Source: Tetmemena sp. SeJ-2015
Taxonomy: Eukaryota; Ciliophora; Spirotrichea; Sporadotrichida; Oxytrichidae
Direction of reading: 5' to 3'
Length of the DNA: 10,767 bases
NCBI GenBank assembly: GCA_027382625.1
Contig: JAJKFJ010025009.1
Coordinates: 1-10,767 of the forward strand
Shown: piece by piece, positions 1 through 6,894 of the stretch
Layout of the letters: each line of letters starts with the position of its first letter
Position numbering within the stretch: the first letter of the stretch is position 1
Made by a program: the position numbers and the translations under genes
Notes under the pieces: model-generated
Database searches by the model: none
Told to the model about the DNA's origin: nothing
What the model saw: the letters and a program-made list of their open reading frames with translations, nothing else

Positions 1-34
1 TTTTCGCACTCGTGTTTTCGCACTCGTGTTTTCG
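1..34. repeat. 14-bp tandem repeat, 2.4 copies
   Basis: TTTTCGCACTCGTG occurs at 1-14 and 15-28 and starts again at 29-34. It lies in what appears to be coding sequence of the left-edge gene, though 14 is not a multiple of three. It may continue beyond the window. Confidence 0.8.
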
Positions 35-360
35 ATGAATAATATTGATTGATATATTAAAGATGATATTAATAAGAGACTTGTACTCACATAATTTTTG
101 ACATTTAATTCCAATATCATAATATTTGAATGAATGAGATGACCATCATGACTGAGGCGTAGATGAAGTCGATGTTGCGCTCGCGCATCAGCTCGAAGTA
201 AATCTGGAACAGCTTTCGTTTGAACGCCTGCTTGAACGTCTCGCGCTTATTCTCTCCCTAAAAATAATCTGAAAGGGAAGTTATACTATATCTTAGATAT
301 TTAACTATGAAATACTCCCTTCTTATTTTCATCCTCTTGGGAATCGAGTGCTTAGTTCAT
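1..360 (-). CDS. 5' end of a membrane-protein gene, possibly TmcB-like (partial, two IESs)
   Basis: The gene starts at the ATG at 360-358 (MNQALDSQEDENKK) and runs off the left edge. After removal of the CTCCCT-pointer IES (254-320) it continues GENKRETFKQAFKRKLFQ, a basic helix, then IYFELMRERNIDFIYASVMM and VISFIQ, the start of a hydrophobic, membrane-like stretch. Removing the second IES (39-126) gives FIQILFIENTSAKTRVRK to the edge. The basic FKxKLFxIYFELM stretch followed by a membrane segment with FIQ reminds me of the N-terminus of the large ciliate TmcB-like/PAS-domain membrane proteins; this is family memory, not a search, and the PAS region would lie outside the window. It lies 296 bp downstream of the OGDH stop on the same strand. 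The start is chosen because the frame from 360 is the one restored by the pointer. Codons here are G+C-rich compared with the eliminated segments. Confidence 0.6.
39..126. other. IES, 80 bp, pointer ATAATATT
   Basis: Pointer copies at 39-46 and 119-126 (8 bp, perfect). Without removal the minus-strand frame hits TGA right after FIQIL; joining gives an open frame to the window edge. Because the downstream MDS is cut by the window edge, the frame on that side cannot be checked independently. It is one of the longer IESs here and strongly A+T-rich. Confidence 0.7.
254..320. other. IES, 61 bp, pointer CTCCCT
   Basis: Pointer copies at 254-259 and 315-320 (AGGGAG on the coding strand). Eliminating 61 bp joins DENKK to GENKRETF in frame. 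Left in place, the segment shifts the frame, so it cannot be translated through. Confidence 0.85.
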
Positions 361-656
361 CTAAAACAGGAGTAAGAAACTGCGTAAAATAAGACATAAC
401 TATGATAATTCAAAAAGTTAAAAAGTTTTGGTAGTTATGAAGGTGGTTGTGAGAGAGAATTAGTGAGTGGGGGGGGAGACACATTACCTTATTTAGGAAG
501 TTAGCTATTTTATTTATAATTATTCTAACTTATTTCAAATCTAGCTTCACAAGAACAATAATAAAAATGAATTGTAAAAATTTCGAAAGGATAGTTAAAT
601 AATAGGAGAGTTCGTGAAGGTATTGACACTCTCTCTCTGGTTTATTCTGATTCAGC
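361..656. other. Spacer between OGDH 3' end and the membrane-protein gene
   Basis: 296 bp holding the 3' flank of the OGDH gene and the 5' flank of the gene starting at 360. It is A+T-rich with a G-run (8 Gs at 469-476) next to a strand-asymmetric purine-rich tract near 438-480. No open frame with coding character, no RNA gene and no convincing promoter element was found. If the two genes sit on different macronuclear chromosomes, the telomere-addition sites would lie here, but the sequence alone does not show them. Confidence 0.6.
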
Positions 657-3600
657 TCAGTGGTAGATTTAATGTTCGAAGTCCTTCCATAGCTTCTCGC
701 CTTCCTTCTTGTAGTCCTGAGGGCAACCAGTCGCAAAAGAGTGCTAAGATTTAAAATGTGAACTTCTATTATTAATAGCTAAGAGGATCTACCAACGAAT
801 TCCAATTAGTTAGAGTGGAAGGAGTGCTTCTTGAGCATTCTATCTAAGTGTAGCTTGGCAAACTGGAAGGCTCCCTCGTTGAGGCACTCCTCCTGCACCC
901 AAGTGAACTTTGTGTCTCCCTTCTTCAGGTGTAGTTTGTTTAACTCTTGCTCAATCAACTTAACAGGGAAGGGTGCAAGTTCTTCTACTCTTATCACAGT
1001 TACTTACTCTTATAGAAAAGCATGATACAATTCAATGTGCTACTTTGTGCTTTAGGTTTGCAGAGTCTGTCTCAAGTTTTTGCTGAATGTCGAAGAAGAC
1101 TTTGCCAGAGCAGAAAATCACTTGATGTCCACTGTCTGCTGCCCCACCCTTGCCAAACTCGTTAACATAGATTGGTTTGAAAGCAGTACCAGGAAGGAAG
1201 TCTTCTATTCCAGAAATAGCCTTAGGATGCTTAAGGCCTATCTTAGGGGTGGCTATGACGAGGGGTTTTCTGAAGTTTCTGAGCATTTGGCGTCTTAAGA
1301 TGTGGAAGTAGTTGGAAGGCATAGTCATCTAGGCTACCTAGAAGTTTATGCTTTGAGGTGTTAGATTGTCGTAAGCGCCCTTTACAGTGTCGTAGGCAGA
1401 GGAGTTGATGTTTTAGAGGAAGCGTTCTATGTGGCAGGTGGAGTGCTCGGGGCCGGCACCGTCAAAGCCGTGTGGCAAGAGTAGGACTAAGCCTGATTAG
1501 CGAAGCCACTTAGCCTCTGAGCACTATAGGTATTCATCACAAAAATAATTTATGTGTTTTGGAGAATGAAAGAAGATTAAATTAGTCAATGATGAGTTGA
1601 GCTGGGTTGTAGAAATCTCCAAACTGAGCTTCCCACTGCACGAGGTTCTTAGGATTCTCGAGTGAATAGCCATATTCGTAACCCATCACACCCAACTCGT
1701 TCAGGTTTGAATTATAGATCTAGAATCTTCCCTTGGAGTGTTTCTGCATGTACTCTGAATCTCTCAAAGGAACTGAATGCTTTCTTTAATCGCACATTCA
1801 ATTAACGCGAGTGTAAATTTCTCTAATCGCAGTTGATATCTTAATGGTGAAAAACTGCATGTCTCTGGGAGAAAGTGCCTCTCTCCACATCTTCGCCAGA
1901 GAGTCTCACGTTATAGCCTTCACATAACAAACTTCCCCAAGCCATAGCCTCTGCTGTGGCCCAGTCGAATTGGTTGCCCTCTATACTCTTTAGTCTACTA
2001 GCCATGTGCAACCTTTGTAGTCTCTGATGAGGCTGGATGTGGTCTGGGGTATCAACTGTTGCCTTGGCAATATTGATTAACTTTTCCTTGTCGAATCCGG
2101 TGTGCTCTGGCTCTTTGCCGTCTTGAGAGAAAGCCATTCCTGCCCACTTGTGTGTCAAGCTTCTGCTAAAAACGAAAGTGCTCACGTTAATGGACATTCA
2201 ATTGATTATCTGCTTCCCTTGTACTTATAATCCTCTTTTAAAAATGGAAAACCTGGTTTGTAAGAGGGATCAGTGGTTTTCTTCACATCTGGCTTGAACT
2301 TCTCTCCCTCTTAGAACTCTGCATCAAAGTGATTCTGCACTGCATCCATCATCTTCTGTAGAGTTCCATCCTTAATAGAACCCTCCTAGACTAGCTTCTC
2401 AGCATAAGTGTGGGGGAGGGACTTCATGCTCCTGATACGCTCGTACATTCTTGGCTGCGTGAAGGATGGCTCATCGACTTCGTTGTGCCCGTACTTTCTG
2501 AAGCCTATCATGTCAATCATTATATCCTTTCCATAGGTCTGCCAGTACCTGACTGCAAACTTTAATATAGTTAGCATCCTAGTTATCCTCAATTCGTTAT
2601 GAAAATGAACTTTTTAGATGTTAAACTTGCAGACTCTTGCAACTGCTTCTACATCGTGTGCATTAACTCTGATGATTGGAGTGCCGAAGGGCTTAACCAT
2701 GTCTGAGGAGTGAGGGAATGATCTGCCATCTTAAGACTCTGTTGTGAATCCTACTTGGTTATTGGTGATGAAGTGGATGGTTCCTCTGCATGTGTACTTT
2801 GGCAAGTTGCACAGAGTTAGTGCTTCGTAAGCTGCACCTTGTCCAACGAAAGCAGCATCTCCGTGTCCTTTAAATATATTCTAAGTCAGTTTTATACAAT
2901 CAATCCTTAGATGTTAAGTACCTTCTGCCATTAATTTTCTCCATAATCATCCTGCTTTGCTCTTGTCTTACCCATTGAGATAGAATTCTGCGATTCCAAA
3001 TGGCTTGGATTGTGAATCATAGTCAGAGTCAAATTTATGAGCAAATAGACAATCCTACCTTACTACTTTTAATTGAATTCTTGTTCTTGGTGTCATCAGC
3101 TCCGTGGCAGTACTTCTTGGAGTTGCTGACTGCGATGTGAGTAGGCATGTCATCCACTCTGTCGTGAATGTAGTCTGGAATTTCATTGTTGCCCTTAACC
3201 TTGTAGACTAGGTTTCTGAAAGGGAAGTCATTCACAACTACTAGAGTAGCCAGTCTACCTCTATGAGGCATTCCCAGCACTGCATACTCAGTCTCCCCAA
3301 GACTGGCTTCTGCGAGCATTGAGTTCAGAGCGACAGTGATCGCCTCTGATCCCTCACTTGAGTATCTCTTGTGGGTGGCGAATCTTTTTTGCATGAATTT
3401 CTCCATCTCTTCTGTCAAAGTATAATGGAGTGAAATGATATTATGCTATTTTATTAGATCTGTCCTGACTAAGAGCTAAAGGATCTTGAATTTCTCTTGG
3501 GCGGTGAGGGGTTCGAGCATGGCGCGCTCGTAGTTCTCATAGAGCCAGAGTCTCTCGTCTTCGCAGTGCACGTGCTCGAACTCCACTCCCACTGATGAAG

Positions 3601-4148
3601 AGTAGATCTGCTTCAAGTACTCGTCCAAGTCAGAGACAGTTGCAACTTTCTTAATTCAGATGATTTCAAATACGTATATTATTTTTCTCCTGCAGAAAGC
3701 TATTGACAGTTAATAAGTTTAAAGTAAATTAGAAAATAAAATTTGACTCTGTAATCTAGAGGATGCGACTCAATGATTTCCAAGGGATTGAGTTGCCAGT
3801 GCTCCATCTCAAATGTCATACACTCTTAAGGTCTATCATATAATTAAAAATACTGTCCTCAGTATAGTAATTTCTCTCTTTAACTTACACTTTTATGCCT
3901 AGAGGATCTAACTTAGCTTGCTTGTGTCCATTTCTTTGATAATAAATTTAAAGTGGTGTTAAAATTTGAAGATAGATTGAATGATAGTGTTAGATGTAGC
4001 CGATCAAGTTATGATTCTTGGGGATCTTAACATGCCTTGAAAAGTCTCTACTGAAAGCAGCTTGTTGAACTAGTCTAACTTGAGAACTCTTGATGATCTC
4101 ATTCGTTGTAATCTTCTTCTTAGCTTGAGTGAGGAATTTCTGCATCAT
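657..4148 (-). CDS. 2-oxoglutarate dehydrogenase E1 component (mitochondrial), germline gene split by IESs
   Basis: Thiamine-diphosphate-dependent E1 subunit of the 2-oxoglutarate dehydrogenase complex (TCA cycle, mitochondrial matrix): decarboxylates 2-oxoglutarate and passes succinyl to the E2 lipoyl domain. After removal of 10 IESs, one intron and one unresolved interruption, the gene is 962 codons, close to the family's usual 900-1020. Visible in order: a basic, acid-poor N-terminus ([12 protein letters not shown]..), likely mitochondrial targeting; [14 protein letters not shown] (about 58-71); GMPHRGRL (210-217); [18 protein letters not shown] (318-328) and NNQVGFTT (353-360), the cofactor and Mg site; [13 protein letters not shown] (422-434); [16 protein letters not shown] (601-616); [16 protein letters not shown]. 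The stop is TGA at 657-659. [16 protein letters not shown] favours OGDH over the related 2-oxoadipate enzyme DHTKD1. It is divergent from the coiled-coil gene. The region around residue 100 is uncertain and looks short compared with relatives. The start is the first of two adjacent ATGs. Confidence 0.95.
743..784. other. IES, 35 bp, pointer GCTAAGA
   Basis: Pointer copies at 743-749 and 778-784 (7 bp). Removal joins LEFVGRSSQ to [19 protein letters not shown], the conserved C-terminal end of OGDH, and leads to the TGA at 657-659. It is the smallest IES in the window. Confidence 0.92.
1001..1045. other. IES, 40 bp, pointer TACTT
   Basis: Pointer copies at 1001-1005 and 1041-1045. Removal joins ANLKHKV to [12 protein letters not shown], matching the conserved OGDH segment that ends in a RxEqLxPFP-type motif. 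Unremoved, a TGA follows KVAH. Confidence 0.92.
1532..1588. other. IES, 49 bp, weak pointer (ATT or TCA)
   Basis: Removing 49 bp joins PAQLIID to [15 protein letters not shown]. The two ends share only 3-bp repeats: ATT (1532-1534 / 1581-1583, giving IIDQY) or TCA (1537-1539 / 1586-1588, giving IIDEY). Both are at the same spacing inside an imperfect 8-bp repeat. Both are in frame; the family mostly has IIDQ, favouring ATT. Confidence 0.85.
1787..1831. other. IES, 37 bp, pointer TAATCGCA
   Basis: Pointer copies at 1787-1794 and 1824-1831 (8 bp, perfect). Removal joins HHQDINCD to [19 protein letters not shown] in frame, spanning the variable loop after the RGTFSQRH motif. Confidence 0.94.
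2162..2214. other. IES, 47 bp, pointer TCTGCT
   Basis: Pointer copies at 2162-2167 and 2209-2214. Removal joins DYKYKGSR to [11 protein letters not shown] in frame. Confidence 0.93.
2557..2628. other. IES, 66 bp, pointer AAACTT
   Basis: Pointer copies at 2557-2562 and 2623-2628. Removal joins EAVARVCKF to [15 protein letters not shown], an uninterrupted conserved block in other OGDHs. The 66 bp are a multiple of three and free of in-frame TGA, so naive translation would add 22 spurious residues. Confidence 0.94.
2866..2908. other. IES, 38 bp, pointer TCCTT
   Basis: Pointer copies at 2866-2870 and 2904-2908. Removal joins QKVLNIQ to [11 protein letters not shown], the cofactor-binding motif of OGDH, in frame. 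Confidence 0.94.
3032..3079. other. IES, 44 bp, pointer AATT
   Basis: Pointer copies at 3032-3035 and 3076-3079. Removal joins DDTKNKN to [13 protein letters not shown] in frame. A second AATT at 3071-3074 would put the junction out of frame, so 3076-3079 is preferred. Confidence 0.85.
3411..3464. other. IES, 48 bp, pointer TCTGTC
   Basis: Pointer copies at 3411-3416 and 3459-3464. Removal joins LQLLVRTE to [15 protein letters not shown], as in other OGDHs. The segment is 3n and open, so it would otherwise read as a 16-residue insertion not found in the family. Confidence 0.94.
3647..3747. other. Unresolved interruption of OGDH, about 95-98 bp (IES or intron)
   Basis: An A+T-rich segment lies between [12 protein letters not shown] and [16 protein letters not shown]; the two sides are in different frames, so something is removed. 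Options: a 98-bp intron 3650-3747 (GTCAA..TTAAG on the coding strand, weak sites), or a 95-bp IES with TTT copies at 3647-3649 and 3742-3744. Both keep the frame. An 8-bp repeat ATGATTTC (3660-3667 / 3773-3780) has frame-compatible spacing but would leave an in-frame TGA. Confidence 0.6.
3833..3888 (-). other. Spliceosomal intron in OGDH, 56 bp
   Basis: On the coding strand it begins GTAAGT and ends GATAG, joining LDPLGIK-V to [13 protein letters not shown] in frame. There is no in-frame direct repeat at its ends, which separates it from the IESs. Confidence 0.75.
3937..3986. other. IES, 45 bp, pointer TGATA
   Basis: Pointer copies at 3937-3941 and 3982-3986. Removal joins NLIGYIQHY to [14 protein letters not shown], the conserved YQxxGHxxAxLDPLG block. 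It is 3n and open, so only the family comparison and the repeat reveal it. Confidence 0.88.
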
Positions 4149-4433
4149 TGTGGAATCTTAGTTTTGAGTATATAGTGTGTGTGTGTGTTTGTTTTGATAT
4201 GAATGGCTTTAGTTTATTTAAATTACTGAGTATAATCAGCGATAATAAGAGAGCAGTGTATTTAATAGATACTGCGAATCTTATTCTCCCTTCAAAGATT
4301 CTAATGTGCTCTATCACCCAAAAAAAAGTATAAATTTTGCTATCTCTATGAACTATTGATAGATCAATCTTTTTATGGTTCTATATTGTTCAAATTAGCG
4401 TGAAGTTAATCTATAATCACTGTGAATCTAAAA
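4149..4433. promoter_or_regulatory. Divergent upstream region of OGDH and the coiled-coil gene
   Basis: 285 bp between two divergent start codons, so it must hold both 5' flanks and probably both promoters. Visible: a GT microsatellite around 4175-4188, an A-run at about 4320-4327 and a TATAAA at 4329-4334, roughly 100 bp upstream of the plus-strand ATG. None of these is proven regulatory, and a germline-only insertion here could not be recognised without macronuclear sequence. Confidence 0.4.
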
Positions 4434-6756
4434 ATGAATGGCTCCTCTTTTTTAAAAAGCTTCAAGCAGTTTGAAAAACTAGAACTAGACTTGGAGTCTC
4501 CCACCCTCAAGCAAGCCATGAATAATCTTGGCATACCTAAAGAAGACATAACCAAAAGGTAATCAATAAAAGAGAAAAATAAACTTATACTTTATAGAGC
4601 TAGGGAAGACTTTGTGGAAAATGGAGTTGACGAAAAGGTTGTGGAGCTTAGATACAAGCATTAAATAGAGAGCTTAATTAATAGAATGAGTTAATTTTTA
4701 AAGTGCTTTACCAAAACAGGATAGTGAATTTGATAAACAAGCTATACTTCGAGAGAAAGAGAATCAAGGACCACTAAAATCAGCAACTCAATCTCTCCTA
4801 CAATACTCCTGTGAGTCAGTCGCATCTAATTCAGAGCTCCCCTTAAATTCAAGGCAAAGGCGGTAATCAAGTACTCAGCTTGATCAAGAGCATAAATGGA
4901 GCGAGCTTCCACTAAAGAAACGACAGCGATAATTATGGAAACGGAAATTAGATTAATCTTAATGGATAGGGGAATATGCCTCGGTCTAGATCTGTTAAAC
5001 CTCTTCAGATAACTCTCAACCCAACTGGAAGTATCGGTAAATTCTAGCTTGAAACTACCACTGTGAAGAAAAGGAGAGGAGGCATGCAAGCTATTGGAGG
5101 CTCCTCGCAATTTATTCTCCCAATAACTTCAAACCCACTCTTCGAAAATATGGGCAACCTTTCCAATAGAAACAGCACTGTTATTGGAGGAGGGTCCTCA
5201 AATTTATTTGGCGCGGCTTCAGCTCGAGGATAGTAGTCAACTTAGATTTTTCACCCTAACATGACAAGCCCTACCTTATAAAACAACCACACTCACCGTT
5301 TCAATTCCACTGCTCTCCTTCCCCTAGCTGACTAGTTGCTGTTACAGATGACTTCCGAATCAGCTAAAGTAGAGAGATAGAAGCAGAGACAGGAGGAAAT
5401 AGCTTTGAGAAAGCTGGAGAAGGAGGCCTCAGTCAGGAAGAGAGATCTTGAACTGAAGACTAAGTGGGAGAGGTTAAGTGTGCATGAACAAGAGTTCAGG
5501 AAGGAGTAACTGCATAAGAACTAGTTGATGAGTGTGAAGAGAGATGCGAAACTGAAGGAACTCAAAGATATGGAAAGAGAGAAGGAACGAGAGTTGCTTA
5601 AGGAGCACGAGAGAATTATGTAGCACTTGCACAAGAAGGCGAAGAATATAACGCTTATAGAACTGGAACGCCAAAGAGAGGCAAGGAAAAGGGAGGAGGA
5701 GCAAGAGAAGAAAAGGTAGGAGACACACCAACGAAGAGAGCAGAGGAAAAAGGAGGAGGATGATATGCTGCTTGAAAGAATCAAGTTGATCGAAACCAAA
5801 TGTAAGATTGAATTAATTGGCAAAACTCATCTAACTGCTTGACTATCCATTACTTTTATTATTACGGATTCTAATTTAATTTTAGTTAGAAAGGGTGAGG
5901 AGTTGCATCAGTAGGCCCTTGAGAGTGTTAAAAACAAAGCATAATAAAAGAACGAGAGCGTAGAGAAGCAGATATCGTTGTTTAGAGTGGAGAAAGAGAA
6001 GTCTGACCTAGAGAAGTTTGGCAAATATGGACTTGATTTTTATTATAATATACCCTCTTTTATTGAAGTTATTTTGATCTGATAAAGCTTAATGATAGAG
6101 TAGTAAGTGAAAAACAAACTCATCTCTTGCTTACTCAAATATTTTTCCTATAGAAACAGTTCTCAGACCGTGTGGAGAAAGAAAAGAAGCAGCAGTAGAA
6201 GCGCTAAGACGAGTTGGGAGCAAGGCTTAAATCAAACTAGGAAGCTGAGGAGTAAGATATAAGAAGGAAGCAAGTCTACACACTCAGGAAGCTTAAGCAA
6301 GCAGAGTAGAATTTGGAATCTGTAAAGAAGGAGAAGGATGAAGAACTGAGATTAAAGCACGAGTTAAGGAGGCTCAAGCAGGAAGATTTGAGAAAGGCTG
6401 CTGAACAACTCAAGAGGCAGGAGACTAATAAGAAGATGGCGATTCTGCAGAAAGAGAAAGAGCATGAGGAAAATGTTAAGCACCTGAGGATGCAGAAGGA
6501 TATTATTCTGATGGCAAAACAAGAGTAGGAGAAATAGCTTAGAGAGGAGAAGAGAATCATGGAAGATGCAGTCCAGGCTATTACGAGTCTTAATAGCAAG
6601 GCAGCCAAAGAGAAGTACCTTGCTGATAAGAATTTCGACAAGTCATTCATTGATAAGCTTAAGCTTAAAGTTCCAATGCTGCTTGAGGACGAGAGCAAAT
6701 GGAGAGAGACCTTTTTAAATGCCAAGAAAGCAGGTTAGACTGCTGAGTAAAATTGA
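4434..6756 (+). CDS. Long coiled-coil protein with Q/N/S-rich middle (germline gene, two IESs, three introns)
   Basis: Starts at ATG 4434 and ends at TGA 6754-6756; after removal of two IESs and three introns it is 683 residues. Residues 1-90 form a small charged region (LESPTLKQAMNNLGI, then DEKVVELRYKHQIVNLINKL). Similar short helical N-termini occur in alveolate coiled-coil proteins, but that is memory only. About 95-270 is low-complexity, rich in Q, N, S and G, with a basic patch VKKRRGG. From about 274 to 650 it is almost wholly a charged K/E/R/Q heptad-type coiled coil with many in-frame TAG/TAA codons read as Q. The end is less coiled (SFIDKLKLKVPMLLEDESKW). No catalytic motif, signal peptide or membrane segment is visible. 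A cytoskeletal or basal-body structural role is a guess. The four reading-frame pieces fit only with TAA/TAG as glutamine. It converges on the LRR gene, 138 bp away. Confidence 0.85.
4559..4597 (+). other. Intron in the coiled-coil gene, 39 bp
   Basis: GTAATC..TTTATAG; removal joins KEDITK to RAREDFVENGVDEK. It is 3n and open, so retention would not break the frame, but the excised part is A+T-rich and has GT-AG ends without a pointer repeat. Confidence 0.7.
4665..4724. other. IES, 56 bp, pointer ATAG
   Basis: Pointer copies at 4665-4668 and 4721-4724. Removal joins VVELRYKHQI to VNLINKLYFERKRIKD and moves the gene into the frame that stays open to the coiled coil. An alternative 2-bp AG junction farther right is less likely. 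Confidence 0.8.
5802..5885 (+). other. Intron in the coiled-coil gene, 84 bp
   Basis: GTAAGATTG..AATTTTAG; removal joins ERIKLIETK to FRKGEELHQQALES. A TGA lies in frame inside it at about 5839-5841, so it must be removed. No direct repeat at the ends. Confidence 0.85.
6033..6078. other. IES, 41 bp, pointer TTGAT
   Basis: Pointer copies at 6033-6037 and 6074-6078. Removal joins LEKFGKYGLD to LIKLNDRV in frame. The MDS piece between this IES and the next intron is only 24 bp (6079-6102). Confidence 0.85.
6103..6153 (+). other. Intron in the coiled-coil gene, 51 bp
   Basis: GTAAGTGAAA..CCTATAG; joins KLNDRV to KQFSDRVEKEKK within the coiled coil. Good donor and acceptor. Confidence 0.85.
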
Positions 6757-6894
6757 ACAAATAATTCTAATTCCAGCCTTTAAATGCGCAGCAGTGAGAG
6801 TACAGATTAGAATAGGAAATGAAGAAATTACAAGTGAAAAATATTATATCCCTTTCAATAATAGATTAGATACCAATTAGCTATTAAAATTGTG
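6757..6894. other. Convergent spacer, 138 bp
   Basis: Lies between the TGA stops of two converging genes, so it holds both 3' flanks. It is A+T-rich; no terminator-like or telomere-like sequence is evident. Confidence 0.6.

Noticed and set aside
831..1298. Plus-strand open frames opposite OGDH
   Set aside because: The minus strand encodes conserved OGDH sequence over the same bases.
3819..3891. 6-bp repeat TACACT as an IES pointer
   Set aside because: Joining there puts the OGDH out of frame with an early TGA; the GTAAGT..ATAG intron inside it keeps the frame.
657..4148. OGDH as a pseudogene with many stops and frameshifts
   Set aside because: TAA/TAG fall at glutamine positions, and each frameshift is cured by removing a repeat-flanked segment; all core motifs are intact.
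4172..4190. GT microsatellite as a telomere remnant
   Set aside because: Hypotrich telomeres are C4A4/G4T4; a plain GT repeat does not fit.
4917..4943. GAAACG repeat as a 21-bp IES
   Set aside because: It is 3n, open and less A+T-rich than the other IESs, and far shorter than any of them; kept as coding, though not excluded.
5474..5823. Minus-strand open frames opposite the coiled-coil gene (also at 6276-6725)
   Set aside because: They are antisense shadows of K/E-rich codons giving S/L/F-rich peptides; the plus strand reads as a continuous coiled coil.
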